This document shows positions 34,550 to 44,864 of a stretch of DNA of 64,000 bases, in pieces (position 1 is the first letter of the stretch; each line of letters starts with the position of its first letter). Location: the NCBI GenBank assembly GCA_003249955.1, contig QKHS01000071.1, positions 1-64,000 on the forward strand. The letters are read 5' to 3'. Origin of the DNA: Bacteroidales bacterium (GTDB lineage Bacteria > Bacteroidota > Bacteroidia > Bacteroidales > ML635J-15). A program made the translations under genes and the position numbers. The notes below the pieces were generated by a model. That model was given only the letters and a program-made list of their open reading frames with translations, did not search any database and had not been told where the DNA came from.

Positions 34550-37500
34550 TTACAATTTTATAAGTTTTATACACTCAGGATTTTTACCGACAGTTACATA
34601 ATAAACGCCGGGTTTTAAATTTTCAACATTTACAAGTGTTTCTGTGCCGTTTGCCAAACCTGTAATAATGGTTTGTCCCATAGCATTTCTGATTAAAAAC
34701 GGTTCATTATTCAGCTCATATCCCGATACTATGCTTATGACATTCTCTGCAGGATTAGGCATTATGTTTATGTATGTATTTGCTGAGGAAAAACAACCTG
34801 CCATTCCTATAGCCAGAACTTTTTGTTTGCCGTCATAATCAGTTTGTTTTAGCCGGTAGTATGTTTGAACATATTCCTGATTAATGTCTTTAAAATCATA
34901 TTTTATTATAGAATTACTGTTACCCGATCCGGTGACTGTTCCGATATTACTCCATTTGTCATCTCCGTGACTTTTTTCAATTTCAAACTGTCTGTTATTT
35001 GTTTCGCTTGCTGTGGCCCAGTTAAGTTCTGCAGTTTTACCATCACAGGTTACATCAAAGTACAGAAGAGAAACGGGCAAAGTGTTTTCGTTTGTTTTTG
35101 TCCCGAATGTAACAGGGCTGTAAGAAGAAAAAGGCACTGTGGAACTGACATATCCTGATGAGACATCACCGGATACGGTACCACCCATATTATCCCAGCA
35201 TGTCCCGTTGTAATGAGATACTACTATTTCTGCAGGATTGACTATGTCACTTGCAGCGCTCTTCCAGTACAAAGTTACACCGGGAGTGGCATCTGTGGTT
35301 GTGAGTAACCAGTGTTCAACTCCACTGGTATGAGACAATCCGCTTTCGGCACACATGTAGGCTCCGGACCAGTTGTACGGGCCACCACCGGAATTATAGG
35401 TTGCCGATATTATTGAAGAACTTGCCGGGGCTTCTATTCCGACCGGAGCCCAGACACTTGCTGATCCTATCGGGAAAGTAAATGCAGTGTTTCCGTCTTT
35501 TACCACCGGGCCTTCTACATAACTGCCGGCACTTCCGCTTTCCGGAGATACTGTAGCTGTTGATTCTATTGTGATGTAATTTACAGCGTCTGTTACAATA
35601 TTGTTATTCGTTAAAGTAAGTGTATTTGAAACAGATACCGGAGCAGAAAGACTTAGTTTGCCGCCAGAAAAAGTGTTATTCATGGTCATGTTATAAAGAC
35701 TTATCTGACCTGTTCCGCTGATAGTCTGATTTGCTGTTGAACTGTTGAATGTAACTGTGTTTGAATTTGTTGACAGATAATTCCCGTCACATAACAGGTT
35801 TCCTCTTACAGAAATGTCGCATCCTGTTGCCGGAACAAGATTCGTTTTATCCGTAACTGCAAGGTTGTTAAACTGAGTAGTTCCAGAGATTTCAATAGTT
35901 TTGGTAATATCTCCGTTTGAGAAGAACACTGTTTTGTCTCCCGGAATAAAAGTGCCGTTATTTACCCATGCGCTGGTATCTCCATATATTGTAATATTAA
36001 ATCCGCTTGCATCAAGGGTTGCGCCTGATTCTATTTCAATAGTTTTTGCAACAGCATCTTTATAGGCAATTAATAAATCCTGATCAGGATAGCCGCAACT
36101 CCCGCCTGGTAGAGATGCCGGAATTAAAACATCGTCGTCTGCTGTAGGAACTCCTCCTGACCAGTGACTAGGTAAACTCCAGTCTCCCGGATATGATGAC
36201 GATCCCAGTCCTGTCCATGTAATTGTAGTTACATTGGAGTAAGCTAAACTATATTGTTTTTCAAATGTCGTTGAAGGGGCAATAAAATTTGTTGCCATCC
36301 CTAATAATTCAATCCAGTTGTTTGTTGAGTCGTTGTTTGATTTCCCGGTCACATATGTATTGTCGCCTGTAGCTAAACCATCGTAATCATCCCAGAATGT
36401 AAGCAGAGATTCGTCAGTTTCTGCTCCGTTCAGTTCAGAATCAAGATAGTGCAATTTTGTGTAAACTCTGTCAGTTCCGGCTCCGTCCTGGGCAAAGCTG
36501 TAAATTCTCATTACAGCTTCCGACCTCCAGTCAGGACTTGCTCCAAGCTCTGTTTTACAACTGATCCATCCGGGTTTTACACTTCCGGATACTCCTAAAA
36601 ATTTAATTGTTGTAAACCTGTTTCCGAAACTATATTCTATATCATCGCTAAAAGTATGTTGTCTTCTGATAACTCCTGATACGTCTCCGGTTCCTGTTGT
36701 GGAAGAATTTACTCCCATATCAAGAGTGTCCGTGTTCATGTCAAGACAGCCTTTTACAGATGAAGGATTTGCACTTTGTAAATTAAGGATTCCGTTAACA
36801 GTGATATTGCTTCCTGCAGTTACACCACCGGTTCCGTTAATGGTTAAATTATTTACATTCCCGCTAAATACTGAAGCAGGAAGTGTTATTGCTGATGTGT
36901 TTGAAAATAACAAAGTTGCAGATGCATTGCCGGCATCAATGTAACCGCCTGTTCTTACCGGAGAATTGCCGGCAATTGTTAATGAATTCTGAGCTAAAGT
37001 TAAAGTCCCTGAAGTAAGATTCAAAGTCCCGTTGATAATAATACCCTGATTCCCTAGTGTAACACCTCCTGACCGGTTAATTGTTAAGTTGTTGATTGTT
37101 GGCGTGTCACTGAACAAATAGTTATTAAGAGTGATGGCACTTGTACCTCCGAAATTAAGTGATGAAACAGAAGTTACGTCCAGATACCCGGCAGTCTGGG
37201 TAATAGTTCCGTTTATTCCTAAAGTAGTGTTGCCTACAGTAAGGTTTCCATGTGTAAGTATAAGTTCATTGTCCACATTTATTTGTGAAGAAATGCTTAC
37301 TCCGGTAGTGTTGTCAATTTCTAAAATGTCGAAATTTGTAGTTGAAGAACCACTGACAGTTTGGACAGAAGTACCGTTGAGACTAACAGTTGTGCCTGAT
37401 GCAGCAGTAAATGTCCCATCGTTGCTGAAATTGCCGCCGACAAAATGACTGTAATTCCCGGTTTCAAAGCTTGTGCCGCTGCCTATATTCACATCTCCGG

Positions 37501-40500
37501 CCACGATTATTGACTCGGCTGCGGTGGCTGTAATTGTCCCGGAAGTGCTGAAATCTCCATTAATATTCATTTCTGTGTCGGGCATGGTCTTTACTCCGCT
37601 ACCGCTTATAATAAGATTGTAATAGCCGCTGCTTCCTCCGATTCCAACAGGATTTTCAATGGTTTGACCGGATCCGTTCCACTCAACGGTACTGCTTATT
37701 GATGAGAAATCAACTAAACTTGTTGCATCGGAGCTCCCTGTTCCTGCAATTCTCAAAATACTTCCGGCAACAGGTTGGAATGTTGTGTTTGCACCTACTT
37801 CAATGTCATAAAAATTAGTTTCTCCCGATATCGTAGCAATTTCGGATACAACTCCGTGAGAGAAAATTACTTTTCCTGTACTTGCATTGAATGTCCCGTA
37901 ATTTGACCATACACCGCCGGTTCCTACAACTGTGAGTGTGGAATTTGTACCGGCATTGAGTATTCCTCCGTTCTGTATCGAAAGAGTCAGGATTGTGCTT
38001 GAAGAGCTGCTGGTAATTGTAGGATCGTTTGGCGTTGTCCCGGCATCGGGGATTATTACTTTCTTTGTTAAGTCAGGAACAAAATCAGGAGTCCAGTTGT
38101 ATTGGTCAAACCAGTCACTGCTCTCAGAACCGTCCCATGTTATTACATCTGATGTCGAAACTCCGAAAGTATGTTCTATAACTCCGAAAGCAGACGGTAG
38201 ATTGGTGAAATTTGCATTATTCAATGTAATCCAGTTCTCGGTTGTGTTTAACTCGGACAGACCGCGATCCAGCAAAGTTGTTGTCGGAAAAACATAACTG
38301 AAGAAGCTGATACTGTTTTCAGAGTTCCCGTTTAATTCACTTTCCAGATAATGTGATTTTATAATTGCTCTTGTCTCACTTCCTCCGGTTTGACTAATAT
38401 CAATAATTCTTTGAATTCCGTCTGTTTTCCATGAAGGAGCTGTTCCAATACTTATTTCTACGGTTATTTCTGTTGGTAAGGTTCCTACGTTTGGAAAAGT
38501 AACACTTGTGTATGGGTTCCCAAAAGTATATTCAATATTGGGTGAAAAATTCGTACGTTTAATTTTCCCTGTGACATCTCCGATTCCGGAGTTGGTAGCT
38601 CCTTCCCCCATAGTCAGAATACTGTTTCCCATATCTAAGCTTCCAAGAGTTGAGGAAGGATTGGAACTTTGCAGGTATAGAGTTCCCAGAACAGAAAGAT
38701 CATCGTCAAAGATGAGCCCTCCTGTTCGGTTTACAGTTAAGTTGTTTAAAACAGGGCTGGTCGCAAAAAGATTAGTTGCATTCAAAGATGTTGTCCCACC
38801 GAATATAAGCGAGGATAGAGAGTCAACATTAATATACCCGGCAGTTTGTACAATGTCTCCGTTTATTGTTAATGTTGCAGATCCTACGTTAAGATTTCCT
38901 GATGTGAGTGTTAGCGAATTATTTATAACTACATTTTGGTGCAGGCTGACCCCGGATGAATTATTAATTATAAGATTTTCGAAATTGCTTTGTGAACTTC
39001 CCATTATTGACTGAGTACCTGTCCCGTTAAAAGTTATTGAATGGCCTGCTGATGCTGTAAAAGTTCCGTTATTGTCGAAATTTCCTCCCGTACTGTGGTC
39101 AAAATTTCCGGTTGCGAAAGAAGACCCTGTACCTATATGTAAATCACCGTCGATGGTTAAGTCTGCTGCGGCTGTTGTTGTTGCTCCGTCTGTTACAGAG
39201 AAGTTCCCGGCAATATTCATGGCGGTAGCCGGAAGCGTTTTTACACCTGTTCCGCTTAATATAAGATTGTAATATCTGTTTGTTGATGTGTTCGGTATTA
39301 TGACAGTCTGATCTCCTCCGTTATACTCTACTGTGCTGTTACCTCCGATTACAGTTCTCCACACACCGTTATTTGTTACAGCTCCGGCAATTCTCATTGT
39401 ACTTTCGTTAAGCAGCATCAATGTTGTACCGCTATTAATGGTTACATCATAAAAATCGTTGGTCCCGGAAATTGTCGGAGATGCATCTGTGAATGTGACA
39501 TTACTGGTGTTAGGATTAAAAGTTCCTCCGTTATTTATCCAGGCTCCGTTACCGCCGTTAATTGTAAGCTGGGCATTTTCAACAGAATTGATGACTCCGT
39601 TTGCCTCAATTGTTAAAGATTTTATTTCTGTAAGTAACGGTATTGTCGGAGAATTAGGTGTTACAGAAGCATCAGGAATAATGATATTTTTTTCTGCTGA
39701 AGGACCTGAGTTTGGTGTCCAGTTTTCTACACTGGTCCAGGAATCGGAAACCGATCCGTTCCATGTGATTGTTGTAACATTACTGAATTCGTCCAAAGTA
39801 AGGTTTTTAATATCATCAAATGAAGAAGGAAAAAATGCTACATTAACATTGGAAAGACTTACCCAGTTTTCAACTGTATTCTGACCGGATCTGCCGTACT
39901 CCAGATCGTTATATTTTGTCCAGAAGCACAATCGTGTTTCATCGTTACCGTTTAGTTCGGAGTCGAGATAGTGACAGGTAAACATAGCTTTTGTAGAACT
40001 TCCTCCTGTCTGGATAATTTCAATTTCACGATTAATTGCTCCTGACCGCCATGAAGGAGTGCTGCCTATTGTTATTTTTGCACTTATTTCAGTAGGGAGT
40101 GTTCCGTCATTGGTAAAATAGGCCGATGTGTGCTCATTCCCGAAAGTGTACATAACTCCTGCAATTATTGTTGTTCTCCTGATAATTCCGGTGACATCAC
40201 CCAGCCCCAGTGTTGAAGATGTTGCACCCATATTAAGGGTTTTAATTGTACTGCCGTCCGACATGTCGAGTATTCCCTTGTCTGATGCCGGGTTTGCTGC
40301 GGGTAAATTTAGTGTTCCGTTAATTGTAAGATCGTCAGGAGATGTGATACCTCCGGCACCGCTGATTGTCATGTTATTTATATTCCCGGTAAACAAACTG
40401 TATGGGAATGTTATCGCAGAGGAGTTGTTAAATATTATGGTTGCTCCGGCATTACCTGCATCAATATCTCCACTGGTACTGATTATTGAGCTTCCGTTTA

Positions 40501-43500
40501 TTGTTAATTCATTTGCCCCGATAGTTAATGTGCCGGCAGTTAATGTTAATGCTCCGTAAATGGAGGCATTCCCGCTTAAACTGATTCCGTTACTGCGATT
40601 AAGTGTAAGATTGTTTAATGTAACTGCCGGAAGATATGTTCCTGCTCCGCTGCCGCCGATGGTAATATTTGATGAACTTCCTCCTGACAATGAACCCGAA
40701 GTTGTGGTAATTGATCCGTTTATAGTCAGAGTGTTTGCTCCGATATTTAAAGAGCCGTTGCTGAGAGTCAGAGCTGTTGTTAAAATAATATCTCCGTTTA
40801 TAGTAAGTCCGGAACTATTGTTTAATGTTAAAGAATTAATCGTGTTGCTGACTATAGCTCCGTCTGGTATTGATTGTGCTGATGTTCCTGCAAAAATAAC
40901 AGCAGATGAAACAGAACCTGCATCTATTTGTGCCCCGTTACTTAAATTCAGATTTCCTGTTATAGTAAGCTGATGTCCGTTTAGCACAAGTTGATCAGTA
41001 CTTTGAGCATTTGTAATGCTTTTTATTGTCCTGTTCTGATCTAAAACGCAACTGTTGTCAGGATCAGCAGCAAAAACAATATCTGCTCCGTTTGGCGGCA
41101 CAGAACCGTTTGCCCAATTCGATGATGTAGCAAAATCTGTACTTGTGCTTCCATGCCAGATATAATTGTTTGACTCAAGAGCTCCCATTTTAGGAGGAGT
41201 GCTTCTGGTGATGTCGTAAAAGTCTGTTGTAACTCCGCTTCCGTCAACTCCTGTTAATGTTGCGGAAGGATAATAATCAGAAACCTGCAATCCTCCTGCA
41301 TTTGTAAAAACAGGATCTGTTGAAACACTATTGGCATCCTGGCCTGTAGCAGTTTGTAAGCTGGCCAGACTTGTCTGGTCAGAACCAAGATATGCCAACA
41401 CTCCTCCGGTGCCGGATACATAATAATCGTTATAATCAATTGTCAGACTTGTAGTGCCGGAAAGATAAACTGAATAATGACTCCCTGTAGTACCGCCGGA
41501 ACGGGCATTCATCAGAATATTATTCCGGTAATCTGCAGCAGAAGTGTTGCCGGCATTCCATAAGGCACTTGTTGATGAGGTGGTGCCTGTAACAGAACCT
41601 CCTATGTAAACGGTATTGAAATAAATATTGTTACTGTTGGTGGATCCGCTGTTATCAAGGATTCCGTTTATTTTATACCCGGTGGTAATGCCGGTGCCTA
41701 AACTTATTATATTATCAGAACTGGTTGTTAGTCCGTCATACAAAACAATCCCCTCAATATCACAGGCTGTATTTGTGGAAGAAACGGATAAACTGTGAAT
41801 AAAATTTCCGGTAATTGTATTTGTTCCGCTTGACGGACCTGCATAATATAGTCCATAAACATCTACTCTGGAAGTAGGAGTACTATTGGAAATATTGTAA
41901 ATTGTATTGCTGTTTACCGACTGAGATGTCCCGGCAGTGTTACTTTTCTGTACTATCCCGATTGCCGACGCACTTGCTGCTGTACCGGGCTGTCTGCTGG
42001 ATGTGGAAATATTGTATATAGTATTGTTACGGATGGAATTGGATCCGGAAGATGTTATTATTCCGAAGGTGGGCGAGGTTGATAATGCCGTTGCAGAGTT
42101 GTTTAAATTAGCAATGGTATTGCCATATATTATTGTAGTTCCTGTCCCGCTACTACATATTCCGTTTACAGTCTGAGGATTTGATGTGCTGGTAGAGCCG
42201 GCGTTGATACTGTTGCTTGTGGAAGTGCTGCCGATAATGTTGTTACTGATTGTGGTTGTTCCGGCAGTTGCAGTTTTATTAATACCAAATATATTACTTG
42301 ACAAAGTAGATAAATTGCCCGAAGTAATGGAGCCGATGAGGTTATTCTGACAATCGACTGTTCCTGATCCGGAAATATTAATCCCGTAAATGTTTTGTCC
42401 GTTTGTCGCTCCCGTAACGGTTATAGAACCTGTTCCTGATGAAGAACCTATTGTATTTCCGGATGTTGTTCCGATATTAACGTTTCCGCCGGCAATATTT
42501 ATCCCGGTCCATGATGCATTTGCAGGATTGTTCCAACTGAAGTTTTGTATTGTATTGTTTTGAATGCTGCTTACATTGCCGGTTCCTGCAAGAAAATAGA
42601 TGGCGTTAAACGCATCATTGGCAGCATTTGATTTGGTCCAGGCTGTCCCGCCGCATTGAGGAGAACTTCCACCTATATAATTCCCGGATATATTAAAGCT
42701 GTCACCACTGATGTTATATATTTTTATAGCATTATAAGTAAGAGCATTCGTGGAAATAAAAGTTGTAGTTTCATAAAAACTATTGCCACTTATTGTCCAC
42801 GCCGTGTTGAATGATGATAAGAAGATACCGTTAGAAGCTGTTGAATGATTAAGGAAATCATAAATATTATTATTTTGTATGATATTTCCGTTGTTATTCT
42901 TACCTGAAGTTCCAAGTGAAAAAATTGCATTTACAGGCCTGTATGCATCACTTTCAGATGTTATATTATTGTTGCTGATTGTATTCCCGTCATTTCCGGT
43001 TGAAGCTGTTGTTGTTGAAAAATAAATTATTCCGCCGTCAGCTACGGTTTCGGAGCCTTTTATTGTGCAGTATTTTATCGTGTTGTTTGTGGCATCATTT
43101 ATAAAACGTATGGTAGAAATTCCGGCAACAGGAGAGGTGCCTGAATTTATAATCTGCAGGTCTGCCGTGCTGCCGGTGGCATTAACTCTTCCGTCGATAG
43201 TTACATTATCAGCCCCGTTTAAATCTATAAGAGGGGAGTCCAGATTGCCGGCAACAGACAAGCCTGTTTTTGTTGGGTAGATATTTACAGATGTGTAGTT
43301 TGCACTTCCGTTTCCACTTGCGTTTAGCGTGGCAGCAGAAGACTCAATGGTGTTTTCCTGAATGTAAACTGTTATTACTCCCTGATGTACACCACTGTTT
43401 ATTTTGTCGAAAGCATCTTTTAGAGTAGAATAATATGCTTCGTAAGTTCCTGAACTTGCAGTTACTTTAACCGGTAGTGAATATTCAATCCAGGTGTTGT

Positions 43501-44230
43501 TTGTCCCGCTATAAACTTCCTGCCATTTATTGTAGTATCCTTCCACGCCGCTGTGTATTCCCATATCAACACCGCTGGTGGTTATGTTGTCATCTCCTAA
43601 TTTAAGGACTATTTTATTGGAAGTTTCGTAAAAACTTACCTGAACATTGGCATATACATACGCATAGTACGGAATTGACAAATCGTTATATTCTATTGTT
43701 AGTACTCTGTAAGGGGCTGTTCCTGTTACAAGGTATTTTACCCACGAAGAACCGACTCTTCCTACATAGCAGTCATACATTGCCATGCATATTATCTGGC
43801 CAAATTCAGTCGCTGTGGATGTGAGATTGTACGAAGCTGATGCAGAATAATTATTTGCGGCAGCAATACCATCCAAACGAATAAATCCATTTGTTGCAAC
43901 GCTCAGACTGTTTGCAGTGGTATAGCTATTATTGTAAAAACTAAAATTGAAAGGCCATGAAACAGCAGCTTTTTTATCATCGCCTGTTACAATACTTGTA
44001 CCACCGGAACAGTCAATCCAACTATAACCGGTACCAAGACTTCCGGTCTGTACGGAATAGTTCGCACTTGCTGATGCCTGAGCCATAATTTGGGACGGAA
44101 TAACTGCGGTTATTAAAATAATGAGTATTTTGAAAACAGAAACATGTTCTGTGAAAATACAAAATGCCATTTTGATAATTCCATATGGATTATCTGCATT
44201 TCTCGATTGGCTGGGTAAATGTGTTTTCAT
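34550..44230 (-). CDS. Giant secreted beta-helix/repeat surface protein with T9SS tail
   Basis: This is a 3226-residue secreted protein. The signal peptide is the hydrophobic stretch FKILIILITAVIPSQIMAQA at ~34-53; an internal ATG at 44170 (residue 21) may be the true start. Residues ~60-250 form a jelly-roll-like domain (WIDCSGGTSIVTGDDKKAAV). About 250-1010 is a right-handed beta-helix region full of NTIYNIS/NNIIGS turns. Four long modules follow, each opening near a TITWNG-SDSW-ENW segment (residues ~1023, ~1487, ~2030, ~2670); the later ones also contain GDVTGIIRR and HYLDSELNG. The last ~80 residues are a type A T9SS domain (IMPNPAENVISIVSGYE ... LKPGVYYVTVGK). Likely a surface adhesin or matrix protein; no catalytic site was recognised. 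Confidence 0.87.
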   Translation of the reverse strand: MKTHLPSQSRNADNPYGIIKMAFCIFTEHVSVFKILIILITAVIPSQIMAQASASANYSVQTGSLGTGYSWIDCSGGTSIVTGDDKKAAVSWPFNFSFYNNSYTTANSLSVATNGFIRLDGIAAANNYSASASYNLTSTATEFGQIICMAMYDCYVGRVGSSWVKYLVTGTAPYRVLTIEYNDLSIPYYAYVYANVQVSFYETSNKIVLKLGDDNITTSGVDMGIHSGVEGYYNKWQEVYSGTNNTWIEYSLPVKVTASSGTYEAYYSTLKDAFDKINSGVHQGVITVYIQENTIESSAATLNASGNGSANYTSVNIYPTKTGLSVAGNLDSPLIDLNGADNVTIDGRVNATGSTADLQIINSGTSPVAGISTIRFINDATNNTIKYCTIKGSETVADGGIIYFSTTTASTGNDGNTISNNNITSESDAYRPVNAIFSLGTSGKNNNGNIIQNNNIYDFLNHSTASNGIFLSSFNTAWTISGNSFYETTTFISTNALTYNAIKIYNISGDSFNISGNYIGGSSPQCGGTAWTKSNAANDAFNAIYFLAGTGNVSSIQNNTIQNFSWNNPANASWTGINIAGGNVNIGTTSGNTIGSSSGTGSITVTGATNGQNIYGINISGSGTVDCQNNLIGSITSGNLSTLSSNIFGINKTATAGTTTISNNIIGSTSTSNSINAGSTSTSNPQTVNGICSSGTGTTIIYGNTIANLNNSATALSTSPTFGIITSSGSNSIRNNTIYNISTSSRQPGTAASASAIGIVQKSNTAGTSQSVNSNTIYNISNSTPTSRVDVYGLYYAGPSSGTNTITGNFIHSLSVSSTNTACDIEGIVLYDGLTTSSDNIISLGTGITTGYKINGILDNSGSTNSNNIYFNTVYIGGSVTGTTSSTSALWNAGNTSAADYRNNILMNARSGGTTGSHYSVYLSGTTSLTIDYNDYYVSGTGGVLAYLGSDQTSLASLQTATGQDANSVSTDPVFTNAGGLQVSDYYPSATLTGVDGSGVTTDFYDITRSTPPKMGALESNNYIWHGSTSTDFATSSNWANGSVPPNGADIVFAADPDNSCVLDQNRTIKSITNAQSTDQLVLNGHQLTITGNLNLSNGAQIDAGSVSSAVIFAGTSAQSIPDGAIVSNTINSLTLNNSSGLTINGDIILTTALTLSNGSLNIGANTLTINGSITTTSGSLSGGSSSNITIGGSGAGTYLPAVTLNNLTLNRSNGISLSGNASIYGALTLTAGTLTIGANELTINGSSIISTSGDIDAGNAGATIIFNNSSAITFPYSLFTGNINNMTISGAGGITSPDDLTINGTLNLPAANPASDKGILDMSDGSTIKTLNMGATSSTLGLGDVTGIIRRTTIIAGVMYTFGNEHTSAYFTNDGTLPTEISAKITIGSTPSWRSGAINREIEIIQTGGSSTKAMFTCHYLDSELNGNDETRLCFWTKYNDLEYGRSGQNTVENWVSLSNVNVAFFPSSFDDIKNLTLDEFSNVTTITWNGSVSDSWTSVENWTPNSGPSAEKNIIIPDASVTPNSPTIPLLTEIKSLTIEANGVINSVENAQLTINGGNGAWINNGGTFNPNTSNVTFTDASPTISGTNDFYDVTINSGTTLMLLNESTMRIAGAVTNNGVWRTVIGGNSTVEYNGGDQTVIIPNTSTNRYYNLILSGTGVKTLPATAMNIAGNFSVTDGATTTAAADLTIDGDLHIGTGSSFATGNFDHSTGGNFDNNGTFTASAGHSITFNGTGTQSIMGSSQSNFENLIINNSSGVSLHQNVVINNSLTLTSGNLNVGSATLTINGDIVQTAGYINVDSLSSLIFGGTTSLNATNLFATSPVLNNLTVNRTGGLIFDDDLSVLGTLYLQSSNPSSTLGSLDMGNSILTMGEGATNSGIGDVTGKIKRTNFSPNIEYTFGNPYTSVTFPNVGTLPTEITVEISIGTAPSWKTDGIQRIIDISQTGGSETRAIIKSHYLESELNGNSENSISFFSYVFPTTTLLDRGLSELNTTENWITLNNANFTNLPSAFGVIEHTFGVSTSDVITWDGSESSDWFDQYNWTPDFVPDLTKKVIIPDAGTTPNDPTITSSSSSTILTLSIQNGGILNAGTNSTLTVVGTGGVWSNYGTFNASTGKVIFSHGVVSEIATISGETNFYDIEVGANTTFQPVAGSILRIAGTGSSDATSLVDFSSISSTVEWNGSGQTIENPVGIGGSSGYYNLIISGSGVKTMPDTEMNINGDFSTSGTITATAAESIIVAGDVNIGSGTSFETGNYSHFVGGNFSNDGTFTAASGTTVSLNGTSVQTVSGSSTTNFDILEIDNTTGVSISSQINVDNELILTHGNLTVGNTTLGINGTITQTAGYLDVTSVSSLNFGGTSAITLNNYLFSDTPTINNLTINRSGGVTLGNQGIIINGTLNLTSGTLTLAQNSLTIAGNSPVRTGGYIDAGNASATLLFSNTSAITLPASVFSGNVNNLTINGTGGVTAGSNITVNGILNLQSANPSSVKGCLDMNTDTLDMGVNSSTTGTGDVSGVIRRQHTFSDDIEYSFGNRFTTIKFLGVSGSVKPGWISCKTELGASPDWRSEAVMRIYSFAQDGAGTDRVYTKLHYLDSELNGAETDESLLTFWDDYDGLATGDNTYVTGKSNNDSTNNWIELLGMATNFIAPSTTFEKQYSLAYSNVTTITWTGLGSSSYPGDWSLPSHWSGGVPTADDDVLIPASLPGGSCGYPDQDLLIAYKDAVAKTIEIESGATLDASGFNITIYGDTSAWVNNGTFIPGDKTVFFSNGDITKTIEISGTTQFNNLAVTDKTNLVPATGCDISVRGNLLCDGNYLSTNSNTVTFNSSTANQTISGTGQISLYNMTMNNTFSGGKLSLSAPVSVSNTLTLTNNNIVTDAVNYITIESTATVSPESGSAGSYVEGPVVKDGNTAFTFPIGSASVWAPVGIEAPASSSIISATYNSGGGPYNWSGAYMCAESGLSHTSGVEHWLLTTTDATPGVTLYWKSAASDIVNPAEIVVSHYNGTCWDNMGGTVSGDVSSGYVSSTVPFSSYSPVTFGTKTNENTLPVSLLYFDVTCDGKTAELNWATASETNNRQFEIEKSHGDDKWSNIGTVTGSGNSNSIIKYDFKDINQEYVQTYYRLKQTDYDGKQKVLAIGMAGCFSSANTYINIMPNPAENVISIVSGYELNNEPFLIRNAMGQTIITGLANGTETLVNVENLKPGVYYVTVGKNPECIKLIKL

Positions 44231-44237
44231 ATGGCAG

Positions 44238-44396
44238 TTATGTTTGGTTGAGAATTAATAATTGCATTGTCAGGTTTTGCAATAATAATGAGTCAGATTT
44301 TTGGTTATATTTTGCTAAAACAGTATTGCTGCAGAAGCTCAAAAACAATTTATGAGTATGGGCTAAAGAAACGGTTATTTCAGTAGAATTTTTCAT
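44238..44396 (-). CDS. Possible 52-residue leader ORF upstream of giant protein gene
   Basis: An ORF of 52 codons starts at ATG 44396 and ends at TAA 44240-44238, seven bases before the giant gene's ATG. It is preceded at close spacing by a purine run complementary to CCTCTCTCTCTTTTT (44399-44413), unusually strong as a ribosome-binding site for this phylum. The product begins MKNSTEITVSLAHTHK and matches no family I know. It may be a translated leader coupling into the large gene, or the purine run may be chance. Confidence 0.3.
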   Translation of the reverse strand: MKNSTEITVSLAHTHKLFLSFCSNTVLAKYNQKSDSLLLQNLTMQLLILNQT

Positions 44397-44413
44397 ATCC
44401 TCTCTCTCTTTTT

Positions 44414-44864
44414 ATTTTACCTGGCGAATGTTAAATAAATATAAGCCCTCATTTGCCGGTTTTTACATGAAACGTTTTAATTTATACCACGCTTTGCGTA
44501 AGTGAGATAATACTAAGTTTATTGGCGTATCCGTAACATGGTTTTGCTTGTTGAATTTAAAATAATCAGAAAGTTGATTTGATAACAGGCTTTGGAGGAT
44601 TTTATATAATTAATAGAAAGGATATGTAGTATTACCCTATGAGTCAATCCGGATAAAAACATACATTGGTAATTAACTTAAAAATAGGTAAAAACGTCAG
44701 ATTTTTGTAGTGATGGGAAAAAACGACAGAATTTATAAATTTATAAAAGAAGAATATTAATGCTTTAATTATTAAGTATGCAGATTTGCAGGTATTTGTT
44801 AATCAGAAGGTGTAAAGCTTGTTACTTGTGATATGTAATTATTTAATAATAAAGGAATCGGATG
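44414..44864. other. Non-coding gap upstream of giant protein gene
   Basis: About 450 AT-rich bases between the leader ORF and the small T9SS-tail gene. I see no gene, repeat or clear promoter box; the promoter of the giant gene presumably lies here. Confidence 0.4.

Noticed and set aside
37131-40973. Series of plus-strand open frames of 60-170 codons opposite the giant protein gene
   Set aside because: They arise from the biased Ser/Thr/Asn/Gly codons of the repeat protein on the other strand. None has a domain, and their proline/valine-rich composition is typical of antisense shadows.
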